Numbered from the stretch's first letter, positions 51,005-61,817 are shown. The stretch: 64,000 bases of DNA from Apostichopus japonicus (GCF_037975245.1 NC_092581.1:7527501-7591500); one strand, 5' to 3'. Notes: generated by a model from the sequence alone, not told the origin. Numbers and translations: made by a program.

Positions 51005-52740
51005 TTGGCCCGCATAAAATTTAGGCATTTCGACATTCAAAATGCAATTAAGTTTATTATATCAATAATTAGAGCAGATGCATACATAGTTAGATATTAC
51101 AGGAAATAAATGAGACGTTGTGCGTTGCTGCAAAACAAAAAATAAAAGGGAAAAAAAGAAGAAACAGTAACAAGTCTTCCATCTGTAAAAGATGTTAATC
51201 ATGTTTTTGTTTTGATTGCTGCTATTTTATCCTCCGTATATGTTGAATGTTGTATTCGGCCACTACATTGCGTTCATAATCATCTTTACAGAGGGAGAGA
51301 TAGTATAAACCCAACTTCCTCCCAAACTGAGGGCGGGTACGGGATAGGGCAGGCAACAGCTTCAACAAAATATGATAATTGCAGAGCTAAAAGATTACGA
51401 ACTTAAAGGAGTTCAAACTTCATTGTAGCCGTATTTCCCAACACAGTGGGTAAGATTTAGAAATTATGGTAACTATACTTCATAGGTCTACGAGAGTTGC
51501 CTAGCCAATATGAAATTTCATCCGTGCGTAAAGCTCGGAAACACCAATGTTTTTTTTTTCAAGTTACATCCTTAACGAAATCGGCCCCTAAACCCCGTTG
51601 TGATGGCCATGCATGAATAAATTTTCATTTGTATAGACAAATGGCATTCCAGGCAATTGTTGTGCGCCCCCCCCCCCCACTTCCTCCCCCCTTCCTACAG
51701 GAAATTTAAATGGAATGATGACTCTCCCTTTGTAGCTCTGATGCAACTAAAGATAACCGATGCTTTTAGAGCTTCCTTCAAGAATGAGATACTACTGTCA
51801 CTCTTCTTCAAACAATATGCACTTGAAACTCTCATAATCCACATGAAGAACATCTTCATTGGAGTTTGATAAAACCATGCAGAAGTTTCCCTATAGAATT
51901 CCCCCTTGAACTGCTTTCCACAAACAGTAGGATTATCTATATAATCAGCTTTAATGCGCAACTTATTAAAAACTTAATCTTGATTGTAAATTACAAATAA
52001 AATGGCTGATTCTTTTATCTCCAATGGGTTTTTCGTTAAGACTTACACAGAACTCAATAAACAGCAAAAGTTACAACAGGGAGCAGAATATGGTCGGTTA
52101 TATGTTTTACTATGAGAACTTATCTTGAACACAATTTCCAGAACCAAGAAACATGCCTTCCTATTTGTAATTTATAAAGTAATGATGTGATAAAGAATTT
52201 TGAGCGTCACATCCCGTCAACTTGAAATGCAAAATATATGGATTTCCACCGAACGACTGGCAGTGTAAAGTCAAAGGCCTGTCTTTGCTTAAACGTGTAG
52301 CATTTTCTCTCATGATATGTTAGAGAGAAAGACAAGATTATTGTTGGTAACAAGTTAACTGCTCAGAAAATCGCCTAGGCATGTCTTCAGTTAACTTCAT
52401 GCATACTCCCCCCATTGGTGGTCATGCAGAGATGAGATATCAGTACAACCAAATCTGTGCAAAATAAAATTTGAAAGCGATATTATGAGTAGTGAATACC
52501 ACACTGTAAGTCATATGTAAAATAAATTATCATCTTGAAAGGTTTATGTTTAGGCTCCACTATTAAGATCATTAACATTCACCATATTGGTTGAGGGTAG
52601 ACTGTTAGTGTACAACTGAACTATGCTTATAGGTATTGAGTTAATTAGATGAATTTTTATTGTAACACCTACATGCTCAATTTTTTTATTGGAGATTGCA
52701 TGTCATAATATTGGCGCTATATTATACAGTTCATACCAAA
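51005..52740. other. AT-rich stretch, no gene recognised
   Basis: Apart from a C13 run near 51668-51680, it contains no tandem repeat, RNA gene or coding exon that I can support. The short open frames here have no recognisable domain. Confidence 0.4.
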
Positions 52741-52753
52741 CCTGAAAAGTTTT

Positions 52754-52817
52754 AACCACATGAGCCAATACAACATTTGTGACATACGTCACAAATGTTG
52801 TATTGGCTCATGTGGTT
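52754..52817. repeat. perfect 30-bp stem hairpin
   Basis: The left arm 52754-52783 (AACCACATGAGCCAATACAA ... ending TTTGTGAC) and the right arm 52788-52817 are perfect reverse complements around a 4-base loop (ATAC). Such a perfect stem in otherwise decayed DNA suggests a recent origin, for example fold-back replication or a tiny palindromic element. Confidence 0.92.
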
Positions 52818-52829
52818 TAAACTTGTATC

Positions 52830-53415
52830 AGACATTGATCCAGTAAGCTAGGATACAACAGAAGTTTGATGCCTTTTGGTGCTCAATTGATGTATGTGTG
52901 CATGGTCTGACTGTTTAATGCCAATCAAGCATTAATTGTCCTGAATCAGGATCCATTGAGGTTCAAAACACCCTCTGTACGACCCAAATGCAAAATGAAG
53001 TAATGCTAGCTAACCATTATTATAGTAAAATGTACTATTATACATCATTTTGCATCAAGAGATCTAAAAATTACCTTATTTTGCCAAAGAAAAGGGGTCC
53101 CTCCCCCAGGTTTCAGGAAATATCCCCCACAAATACACACACAAACACATTTAGCAATTCTTCCACAAGGGACCTAACAGAGAAATGGTACCAAAAATCA
53201 GTTGATACATTATCTCTTTTAACTTGTCGAAGTTCCTGTCAAAACAGCTAAGTAGTAATAAGTTCACGCTTTCTAAACAGAAAAGTTCCCTGTGGTTACA
53301 ATATCAAACCAGGGAGCTGTTATATTACAACTCCCTGATCAAACTGCCCAACACTTTTTTGAAAACAACACACAATAGGTGATGTCTAGCTGTGGAATGT
53401 GGTCTTAATTATTTA
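52830..53415. other. nothing recognised
   Basis: No supported feature; a short A/C-rich tract (ACAAATACACACACAAACAC) lies near 53129. Confidence 0.4.
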
Positions 53416-53421
53416 CTCATC

Positions 53422-53500
53422 ATTTGTTTGAACAAATAAACTGTGTCAGCTGCAGTGAAACATGTCCAGGCAAAATCACTTTTTGGGGATGTACACCAAA
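53422..53500 (-). pseudogene. possible decayed second integrase-core segment
   Basis: Minus-strand reading FGVHPQKVILPGHVSLQLTQ is loosely similar to the rve segment after the first catalytic Asp, where a pattern like FGxPxxVISDQGxEF is usual; the Asp itself is missing. It lies downstream of the better exon at 53826-53981 in the same orientation. Weak evidence taken alone. Confidence 0.25.
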
Positions 53501-53825
53501 TGAAGACAACTGTCTGGCTATTTGCCACTTAAGAACCAGAGGTGGAATCTTTGCAAGTAAATAAAGGAACAGAAACTACTTACATACAAACTTGTTAATG
53601 GGAACTACACCTGCAAAGATTTACAGTACACTTTCTCGGTTCTCACCTACCTTCATAACCTTTCTGTATGCTTTACACCTATGTGGAAATAGTTTAACTC
53701 AAACACAGCAGTGTTGACCATTCTGCCATGCACTATCAGTTATTAACATGGTACAAATAACATATGATGCCATTCATTATTGGCACTAACTACAGAAAAT
53801 GATTAAATTTTTTAGACATGTTTAC

Positions 53826-53981
53826 CTCATCATCATATCAGTAATGAAATTGGAAGTTGATACTGCAGTCTTTTCAGGCACTGCCTTAGTCTCAGGCCAC
53901 TTTGACTAGTCACACAGTGTTATTATATACAGTCGCTTGTCAGCTGTCACTGGCAGAGGACCAATTAGATCAACACCCAAC
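53826..53981 (-). pseudogene. integrase catalytic core (rve) exon, with in-frame stop
   Basis: A 156-bp exon with a clean acceptor (CTTTCTTAACAG) and donor (GTAAAC). It reads LGVDLIGPLPVTADKRLYII then TLCD, stop, SKWPETKAVPEKTA. This matches the start of retroviral-type integrase cores of the Ginger/GIN/KRBA2-like kind, where the box is normally G-x-D-L-x-G-P-L and T-D-Y-x-S-K-W. TAG replaces the aromatic position and one residue is missing, so the gene is broken. It is an old mobile-element gene or a domesticated relative, not a host enzyme of known role. Confidence 0.75.
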
Positions 53982-53989
53982 CTGTTAAG

Positions 53990-55310
53990 AAAGAAGAATC
54001 ATTTAGGTTCTAATTTCAAAAACATTTACAAGTTACAGGCTTTGCCTTGACTGTTGTTCAATTTCATTGCTTCATTCTGTACACAGATCTAGATAAAAAA
54101 TAGTGGGATATCTGATCGAAACAGGGTTGGTGGATTTAGGTCAATTATTTTTACCTTGCAAACATGGAAATTGTAACTTATACCATACTGTGTCATATAT
54201 TTACAATAGCTTAAACCACTAAACCAGAAAAGTGGTACTGTACTTACAATGATATGCCTGTATTGATGGTTGCTCTGCAGTTATGCCAAAGTGTGGCAAA
54301 GGTATGCTGTATTGGCCCTAAATATGCCAGATTTTCACTATGATCAAAATTCTGTAAGTATGTTTATTACTACCCTGGAGGAAATTTACCTCACTGGGAC
54401 ATTCAATCATCTTGTGTCATCATTTAGAATGTCTGAGCACAATTTAAATGGTTATTATCTTCAGGAAAGTACTTTTTGAAAAATTCTAGCAATTATAGTG
54501 GCCAAAATTTAGGGCCTATACAGACTACCTTTAAACTTGTAAATGTTTAATTTGTCCAGAAAGAGTGACATTAACTAAACTAAACCTTCACTGCATCCTG
54601 CGGACAACCTGTACAAATAGAACAGCTTGAGAATATACCTGTTTCCATAATCCAGCTACAGGAATGCTATGGAGACCACTTTTGGGGTCTATAGATATTT
54701 ATGAAGTATTCTTCTGCAGTGAGGTTTGGCGTGTAGAGAATATGCCACACCTAAAAAAAGTACTATCAGGCCTTCAATATCTCTTCTTACAACCAAAATG
54801 AATGAACGTGAATTTGTTGCGTACAGTATTAGTGCCACTTTCCTCTAGAAGTAGGCTAGGCTATATGCTATAGTCCAATAATTGCATTTCATAGTGTCCC
54901 ATGCATGCATACCAGACTAGCTCTCTAAGCTTTAGTGATATGATTTGGTTATGCTTGTTAACTTCTATGATAGGCAGAGCGATAAAAGGTGGAAATTTAT
55001 ATTATTTTTCACAAAAAATTGTTATGACAATTGGGTAAACAAAACGAAAAGAACTAGGGCCTAGGACCTAATAACTTTGTTCATGCACTAACATCTTTGC
55101 TCAAGCATACAACTGATTATAATGTTGCATAAGCAATTGCTTGACTTTTGCGAGTGAGTTTTTACAACTAACCAAACGTGGTAAAAGAATATCATGATTT
55201 GTGCACCAATCAGGCCTAGAGGCCTGGTTATAATATTTTAACTGTGGAATGGCCGTTCGCCATTCCACAACCAAAGGCATAGTGTATCATATACTGTAAG
55301 TTACAGACAT
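53990..55310. other. intron-like interval of the integrase relic
   Basis: The zinc-binding H2C2 exon of the integrase family would be expected here on the minus strand. One segment at about 54630-54760, preceded by a TTTTTTTAG acceptor and followed by a GTATAT donor, is partly open (ILYTPNLTAEEYFINIYRPQ) but contains a stop and lacks the zinc ligands. I could not assign it. Confidence 0.3.
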
Positions 55311-55313
55311 TAC

Positions 55314-55548
55314 CTTATAGATGTCACTAGTCAGTATGAGCTGTCTCGATTTGGTCGAGTTGAGAAGCCCTAGATAGCAAAACTTTCCTTCAATTTCGGT
55401 ACGCAAGAGTTCCATTTTCAGCCAGTCTGAATGACTGACTTTGTCTCCGTAAGATCCTTCGTTGTTTTATTCTTGTAAAACCACTTAGATAGCTCTCATC
55501 TCTTAGAATATCGGCAATTTGTCTCACGTTTTCTGCTAGCTTTTCCAT
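55314..55548 (-). pseudogene. candidate first exon of the integrase-type gene
   Basis: From an ATG at 55548 the minus strand reads MEKLAENVRQIADILRDESY then LSGFTRIKQRRILRRQSQSF, and hits a stop near 55390. A second frame continues without stops (GKFCYLGLLNSTKSRQLI) to a donor GTAATG at 55311-55313. One frameshift between the two would explain the break. The placement upstream of the rve exon, with the same orientation, fits an amino-terminal exon; the family assignment rests mainly on that context. Confidence 0.45.
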
Positions 55549-55689
55549 TTTTAGTTGTCGCACGGCACGATCGATCGACTTACTGCTAAATATACGGATG
55601 GAAGCCGAAATGTGACAAATTGCTAATAATACGGATACTGCCAGAGTCCATTACCGATAATAATTTTTGCTACTCTAACGTACCTGCTA

Positions 55690-55890
55690 CAGCGGACATT
55701 GTGTTCAGGGGGACACAATTTACGACAAAATATATGACCGTGAAATAATGTCCCCCCCCCCTTCGTTTAAGCATAGCATATACTGTCCGGGAGACAGTCT
55801 GTACCATCTGGCCTTGGACATTAGGCCCGGGAGACCAATTGTACTGGTAAATCCAGTATAAATTGTCCTAGTGGGACTAGGACAGTGTTG
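55690..55890. repeat. GTCC/GGACA-rich degenerate repeat block, right
   Basis: Contains GCGGACATTGTGTTCAGGGG, GTCCGGGAGACAG, TTGGACATTAGG, ATTGTCCTAGTGGGACTAGG and similar motifs. It lies just upstream of the integrase first exon. Relative to 50835-50995 the best-matching segment is inverted. Confidence 0.6.
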
Positions 55891-55894
55891 ACTG

Positions 55895-56360
55895 AATATT
55901 GGATATTTGCGACAGTTTTTACTGCTACACCGGCAGTAGGCTATAGTTGCGGAAAAATCTGACGTGACATAGCGCATATAGGCCGAGAAGACATCTATAG
56001 TAGTCGCACTGTACTGAAAACACATTTAATAACGACCGTGGAATTATATAATTCCTGCTCTAAAAGACTACAACACATGCACATAATGTTCATTACTGAA
56101 ACTGTGTGTTCGACTGTTCGCGGAAACTTTGCTTTCGTTTCTCTTTTTTAAATGGACGGTGACGTCACAATGGTACACGCTGAACATGGATGAGTTTGTT
56201 GACTGAGTTCACAGCAGCACATAACAACAGGAGGATCAAACTTGTCTAGGCATGCTCACATTGACTTGATGAATTTTCCATTAACAGCTATACATATCCT
56301 TTCCTTTCTCGTGGTTGGTCGGTTATGCTATGTAGTGTCTCCACAGAAAAAAAAAAACAG
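55895..56360. other. nothing coding; one CRE-like site
   Basis: A perfect GTGACGTCAC palindrome lies at about 56159-56168. It could be a cAMP-response-type element, but with no active gene nearby its meaning is unclear. A poly-A tract (about 56345-56357) precedes the next foldback. Confidence 0.4.
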
Positions 56361-56365
56361 GGTCG

Positions 56366-56478
56366 ATGCGCACTGGTTTACAAGAGTTTCCCTAATTGGT
56401 TAACACTAACCCTAATCCCTAACATACAAGTAAATACTAATACAAACAGCCAATCAGGATCTTGTAAACAGTGCGCAT
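56366..56478. repeat. 113-bp foldback (MITE-like) with telomere-like loop
   Basis: The ends are inverted repeats: ATGCGCACTGGTTTACAAG on the left and, reversed, ATGCGCACTGTTTACAAG on the right (one base difference). The pairing extends imperfectly inward (CCTAATTGG / CCAATCAGG). The loop contains CACTAACCCTAATCCCTAAC (56404-56423), close to three (CCCTAA) telomere units. No target duplication was recognised. Confidence 0.7.
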
Positions 56479-56479
56479 T

Positions 56480-57120
56480 AACTGATCAAACAAGCTAGTG
56501 AGCTATACTATACCCCTATAGAATGGTGGTTTTCCAGGTACTGGAATGCCAAAGAAGATGTTAAAGGTAAAAAATACTGACATGATACAGGTTTCTCATA
56601 TCATTGCTCGCGTCATTGCTTCGATACTCTGTTACATTTTAATCGGGTTTTCACTTCTGGGACGTACCCTGGTGCTCTTAAAACCGCTAAAAGAAATATT
56701 TAAAAAAAAAATCAAGAAAGAAGACAATACTATCGCTGAGAATCAGTATATCACCCTTATAAAATTTCCGACGCAATCTTTGATGTCAGTTTGACATATA
56801 GTTTGGTCATTTCAGTATGTTACTTGGCTGAAAGCCCAGTCAATCTTTCCTTAATTTCCACGCGCAATTTGCAGATTTGTCGAAAAAGGTCAATTCCGGT
56901 GTCAAACTTACAAAAGATACCGTATGTCATAATATGACAAAGTAACTTACCAGAATGTTTTATTTTTCTATTTCACTAAACTATTTGAAGACCATATCAA
57001 AACATGGGATCTCAAAATAAAGGATGTTGAGAAAACTTTAGAGCAGCTTACAAGGCCCGGGAAGTGTCATTTCCAACGATCTAGGAGGCTCTTTTTAGCT
57101 AATAAAAAATCGGTACGCTG
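56480..57120. other. no gene recognised
   Basis: A short possible exon near 56539-56567 (acceptor TTTTCCAG, donor GTAAAA) is too small to support. The rest shows nothing identifiable. Confidence 0.35.
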
Positions 57121-57228
57121 CGCGCCAACTCATGGAAAGACACAAAACGCCCTCCCAGGAAAAGTCAAGCCCCCCCAGTGCCCTCCCCCCATCACTGAAA
57201 ACATCCTGGCTACGCCACTGTCATTATG

Positions 57229-58535
57229 GGACAACTTGTATAAACCTGCAGGCTAGACCTGTGAGCAATTTTATGTTGTCTAGGCCAGCAACGGACGGTA
57301 GAATAGGGTTCGTTAGCACAACAACGTTAAGGATACCAGTCAGATTTTTGGAAGATAGATGCTCTTACAACCTCAGATTTTCATTGCGTAAAGATCCCTT
57401 TTATTTAGGCAGTGTAATGAAGTAATAGCGAATAATTTTTCGCGCATCAATCTGCAGCTAAAAGACAAGATAAATAATGGGAAAATGTACGAAGTCGTTC
57501 TAATCGAGCAGCGGTTCAAAGTAGTAGTGAGGTATAGTGAGGTACCGTACTGCATATGCATAGGACTGCCCCATGATGGTTCGGGCCGTTTCTATTGTAA
57601 CAGCTATAGTTCGGGTTATACTAACAACCAGAAGTCTAGTGCACTGAAGTCATCGAAACTTCAATGCATTTTGGGTTCTGGTTTCATATTGTTGTTGTGG
57701 ATCCCCACTGTATATTTTATCCAATTAACATAAATTCAAAATGGACGCCAACGATATCTTTGAGGCTCTGTGACAACTCTTTAACGATTGGCATTTATAC
57801 CCTCAACATATATTATGGGAGGATCGAAACATGACCCAAACAATCAAACTAGCTTATTGAAAATACACTTTGACGTACCTATAACGTAATAACCTAGATA
57901 GGACTCCATGTGACGTCATAAGAACTATAAATGGAGGCGGACTGAACGAAATCAGGCTGCTTTAAGCAGAGACGATATCATTTTATATTTCGTGTGGTCA
58001 TTGATCAACTCCATATTTGGAAAATATCGCGCTACGCGCGATTATGTTGTCTACTAGTACACTTTAATATACTGTAGTATGGTATATAGTTCTTAATGCA
58101 GCTTCAGTGATTTACTTTGAGAACGCGAAGTAGTAGTTAAACTTCAATTCTTTGTAGTAGCGTATTGAGCATTATTAGCGGTCGGGAGGGAGGGGCAAAC
58201 TTCGCTTTTGGCGCCCCCTGTCAAAGTTTATAGCATACAGTTTATATGGGCCCAAACCACATTTGGGCGCCCCTATATCTTTGCGCTCAAATAGCATGTA
58301 AAACAGATATCACAAAGATGATAAACAGTATAATAGACTACACGATACTATTGAATAATAAAAAAACACCATCAGTAGTATTCACGCCCATGACTTACGG
58401 AAGTACGCTACTGTTGAATGCACCATCAGGGCGTGTGTAGGGAGGGGGGGGGGGATGCTAGACAATTTGGCTAAATAATGAAGATAATTTACTAAAAAAA
58501 TGGTAAATATATTTTCTAACCCGGGGGGCGCGAAT
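57229..58535. other. no gene recognised; one GC hairpin
   Basis: AT-rich sequence with CRE-like TGACGTCA at about 57912 and the short hairpin ATCGCG-loop-CGCGAT at 58026-58042. No coding segment with a known domain. A G-run lies near 58443-58453. Confidence 0.4.
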
Positions 58536-58537
58536 TA

Positions 58538-58636
58538 CTATCTAAGCGGAGCGCCACCATCGGTTGGCGCGCAGCGTACAAGAAAAATTCTGGTTTTTAT
58601 ACCCCCCAGATCACCGGAAATGGCACTTCTCGGGCT
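58538..58636 (+). repeat. interspersed repeat, copy 1 (GCGCCACCA family)
   Basis: Reads CTATCTAAGCGGAGCGCCAC ... GTTGGCGCGCAGCGTACAAG ... CCCAGATCACCGGAAATGGC. It is closely matched by 59695-59796 in the same orientation, so both belong to one dispersed repeat family. Family name unknown to me. Confidence 0.7.
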
Positions 58637-58639
58637 AGA

Positions 58640-59690
58640 AAATGACCAACCAGATGTACACTTTTGCCTAAGAACCAAGTATTTCCCAATAGTTTTTTTT
58701 TCCATTCATAAACTTTTTTGAAGATTTTCTTCAGTAACAAATCATGTTCGACCTCATCGCATGTCCTGTGCAGATCATTGCTTTTGTAGGTGATTCTACG
58801 TCGCGGCCCACAATACCCGACAGCCCCACTTTTCAAGGTTTTAGCCCATTATTTGTTCAGAATTTGAAAATTCACTTCAAAACATACCCACAATGTTGCC
58901 AAAAAAGTCATCTAAGGACAACCAATATAGAAAAACTTCCTTCAACCCCTAACAGACTGGTCAAAACTACACGAGTAGAGGGAAGTATGATGAAGAATGT
59001 TGGTAAGGAAATTTTCGAAAATTCAGACACAGTTAATTTATTGGTGTAGAAATATTAAACCCTCTTATAACGGCTATTATAAAACTTGGTTGAAGGAAAT
59101 GAAATAATAGCAGATATTCCCGAAAACGAACACTACACACATAGGCGTAGGAGGCGGGGGGGGGGGGGTCCTACTGAAAAAAAAATGCAATGATGTATAG
59201 CTAAAGGAAATGAAAAAATATCTCCTTGATAATTAAAATAAAGTTCTAAGCTTGGTCGACTAATTCGCCATGACTAATGGAAAAGAGAATTTGATATAAT
59301 TGGACCTCCATGCTTTTTCTCCATCTACATAAGACATTTCGTTGTTTACATTAGCATCCCGCGGTATACTGCGCAATTTCAACGGACCGTACGATACACG
59401 ATGGTATGCGATGTAATAACCGATGCTTGCTTATATGATATTGACATTAAGTTGTTGAACGCGCGCGGAGCGCGCGAAAAAAAATTGGGTTATATTTATC
59501 GGGCAAGTCGTTACATGCCCCCCAAGTCAAATTGGGTTCCTATGACTACACACATCGACAGTTTTGAGGCTGTTCATCCTGGAACCGCCATTTTTATGCT
59601 CACTGATATAATGTGCTATCTGCTGTTTGCTTTACAAATTCGAACAGGTGCGCAGCGAATAATTTGCCAAGGGAGGGGCGAAGCCTGTAG
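58640..59690. other. no gene recognised; G-run and GC hairpin
   Basis: Contains a hAT-end-like ATAGGCGTAGGAGG followed by a G12-type run (59142-59168) and a 7-bp stem, 3-base loop hairpin of alternating CG (59460-59476). No supported gene. Confidence 0.4.
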
Positions 59691-59694
59691 GCAA

Positions 59695-59796
59695 ACTATC
59701 TAAGCGTAGCGCCACCACGAGTTGGCGCGAAGCGTACAAGAACATTTTGGCCGAAAATGCCTCCCAGATCGCTGGCAACGACACTTCCCATGCCTT
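59695..59796 (+). repeat. interspersed repeat, copy 2 (GCGCCACCA family)
   Basis: Second copy of the repeat at 58538-58636 (CTATCTAAGCGTAGCGCCAC ... GTTGGCGCGAAGCGTACAAG ... CCCAGATCGCTGGCAACGAC). Differences are scattered, so this is an old family and not a recent local duplication. Confidence 0.7.
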
Positions 59797-60084
59797 GTAA
59801 GTTGCATCTAAGCATTTTCTATTTTGAAATTACTAGCGATATCATAAAAAAAAATATGCTCGGGGGGGGGGGGCGGTCGCCCCCTTCCCGAAATGCGTCA
59901 TGTTCCCCGACGACTCGGTCGAGTTCGAGACCAGTCACAGTTGGTTTCATAGCACAATTGTTTAAGGCGTCCATACACACACACGCGTTATGATAGACCA
60001 TAGTATTTATATAGATACATTAGTGAGAGAGGAAAAATGGAAACGTCAAAAATGGAGTTGTCGGTGTAGGGGTAGGGTGAGGCG

Positions 60085-60117
60085 CACGCCCCTTCCGAAG
60101 TCCTCGATCCGTCACTG
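60085..60117 (-). repeat. fragment of a hAT-like end (CAGTGACGGATCGAGG)
   Basis: On the minus strand the sequence begins CAGTGACGGATCGAGGACTT, a terminus type I associate with hAT-like elements of marine animals. No partner end with a matching 8-bp flank was found in the window. Confidence 0.35.
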
Positions 60118-60199
60118 GCTACCCGGCCATGTGTTTATAATAGGGATCAGCGCTGCAATGATGTCACTGTTCCTCTTTCTCTTCCCGGTGTCTTGGCAG

Positions 60200-60330
60200 T
60201 TTTCTATTACTCCCTCCTTTTCTCCGTTTTCTCTCTTTCTTCTTTTTCTTTTCCCTTCCTTCCTCTCCTCCTCCTCTTTTCCCCCTCTTTTTTCCCCTTT
60301 TCTTCTCTTTTTTTCTCTCCTCTTTTTCTT
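60200..60330. repeat. polypyrimidine tract (~130 bp)
   Basis: Nearly uninterrupted C/T sequence on the plus strand (TTTTCTCCGTTTTCTCTC ... CTCCTCTTTTTCTT) with only a few purines. Such tracts can form triplex (H-DNA) structures. It creates spurious Ser/Phe/Leu- and Arg/Lys/Glu-rich frames, which should be ignored. Confidence 0.85.
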
Positions 60331-60429
60331 ACCCGGGGGCGCGCGCCCCCAACGCCCCCCCCTGGATACGCACCTGCACATCCATATTAAAATATCTCTA
60401 AAATGGGAAGGGGACAACCCCTCCAATTA

Positions 60430-60845
60430 GATCTCTCCCCAAGACGCCGATCATTAAATTTCATCACATTTTTGAACCCCCCTGTAGAAATTTGTGCACA
60501 TGCCCCCATCAATCACAAGTCGATCAAAAGTTTAAAAAGTTACATTTTGGTAGGGATTGAGATCAGGTGTATATGACTTCTTGGAAATATCTTTCCAGTT
60601 AATATCACCTCAAAAATTTGCCCGCTTCGCGAACGTTTACAGCGTCTTTATCAGTGGCCATATGCTTGCATCCACATGTGTATTATTCGACAGAACTATA
60701 ATATTCAGCGTTTATGCTGTGTTAGTCTTTGCGCAATTTGAATGCATGATAGATGGCTAGACCAGAGAAATGTTCGCGCGCCTCGCGTGCATTAGCTAGG
60801 TTGTTACTGTGATAGCTTTTATCTCTCTTCGCATGCATTTTAGCT
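60430..60845. other. no gene recognised
   Basis: Unique-looking stretch before the LINE fragment. Short CG-rich words (CGCTTCGCGAACG, GTTCGCGCGCCTCGCG) occur, but no domain or RNA gene. Confidence 0.4.
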
Positions 60846-60846
60846 A

Positions 60847-61685
60847 GCTACCACAGATATCAATGCAGTTATCCTGCCATCTCATTTAGTTGATCATGAT
60901 TTCAGTACAACCACCACTAATTCTTTTCTCACAGTAGACCAACAATACGCTGATGTTATCTATTGGGCATCAACTGGGCATATACTGCAAGATATCGAAA
61001 AACGAGTTTCTGAGACACTGACAGAAAGGAATATGAAAATCAATTGCACCGTAAAACTGAGCCTTCAGTCACAAGAAAAGCAAATGAAAGTTGAAAGAAG
61101 TGTAAATATGTTGGAAGCTTGCTGGGGACCGAAGAAGATATTAACCGAAGAATTGGTATAACCAACGGTGCTTTCAACACACTGTCAAATATTTTCAAAA
61201 GCAAAAACATTAGCCGGAACATTAAGCTTAGGATTTTTGAGGCTTTATTAAAGAGTTTTTTTTTGTACAATTGCGAACTGTGGGGCACAACGAAAGATCT
61301 TGATCGCAAAATTGACACTTTTCAAAGGAGACTACTTCGTAATATTCTCAACATTAGATGGACCAATAACAATTGGTTATCAAACAATGAGCTCTACAAT
61401 GAAACCAACCAAACACCTTGGTCATCCATAGTCGCACATAAAAGATTGAGATTTTTCGGTCATGTAGCAAGACTCCAGGAGGACGCTCCAGCAAAGGTTG
61501 CTTTAAGAGAAGCACTGAGACATACTGCTAAGTAGGAAGGCCTGTGACTACCTTGCTTGGAAAAATAATTTCAATTTAAGGACGTTAATATTAACAATTT
61601 CGAGGAAGCAATAAACCTTGCGCAAGATCGTGATACGTGGCGGAGGTGATTAACCTGGTGGTTAATCACTGAGCATGTCGTATAG
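60847..61685 (+). pseudogene. LINE (non-LTR) reverse transcriptase, C-terminal fragment and 3' end
   Basis: The first frame reads LPSHLVDHDFSTTTN then LTVDQQYADVIYWAS, which is the RT YADD box with the second Asp changed. After a frameshift near 61050 it continues TEPSVTRKANES, an in-frame TGA (61092-61094), and KKCKYVGSLLGTEEDINRR. The open stretch to 61532 holds the typical LINE carboxy-terminal signature: LYNCELWGTTKDLDRKIDTF, RRLLRNILNIRW, LRFFGHVARL. A further frame change leads to AQDRDTWRR. The 3' UTR has a stem-loop and ends in an (ACT)n tail. Clade uncertain; an endonuclease-type LINE truncated at its 5' end. Confidence 0.85.
61646..61669 (+). other. 3'-terminal stem-loop of the LINE
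   Basis: GTGATTAACC and GGTTAATCAC form a perfect 10-bp stem with a TGGT loop, just downstream of the last coding remnant and about 30 bp before the microsatellite tail. In several LINE clades such a hairpin is what the RT recognises on its RNA; that role is inferred here from position only. Confidence 0.7.
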
Positions 61686-61698
61686 ACGAGACTCAACT

Positions 61699-61718
61699 TA
61701 CTACTACTACTACTACTT

Positions 61719-61817
<99 letters not shown>

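Larger units (their letters stand above)
50650..57220. mobile_element. candidate 6.6-kb hAT-like composite element
   Basis: The left end reads CGGTGGCGTAGCCACGGTG. The right end, reversed, reads CAGTGGCGTAGCCAGGATG (16 of 19 identical). The 8 bases outside are TGATTATG (50642-50649) and TCATTATG (57221-57228), 7 of 8 alike. hAT transposons have short inverted ends of the CAGNG type and 8-bp target duplications, so both features fit. No hAT transposase is recognised inside. Instead it holds broken integrase-gene exons, two inverted GTCC-rich blocks, a hairpin and a small foldback, so other elements probably inserted into it. Confidence 0.5.

Noticed and set aside
51657-51961. Opposing open frames of 70 and 88 residues
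   Set aside because: They overlap on opposite strands, lack any recognisable domain and lie beside a C-run. Neither can be supported.
56539-56794. Small exon or membrane-protein frame (IIARVIASILCYILIGFSLL)
   Set aside because: One hydrophobic stretch and a weak start only. No homology that I recognise, and it lies inside a repeat-rich element.
60112-60430. Ser/Phe/Leu-rich plus frames and Lys/Arg/Glu-rich minus frame
   Set aside because: They are produced by the polypyrimidine tract; no domain and no splice context.
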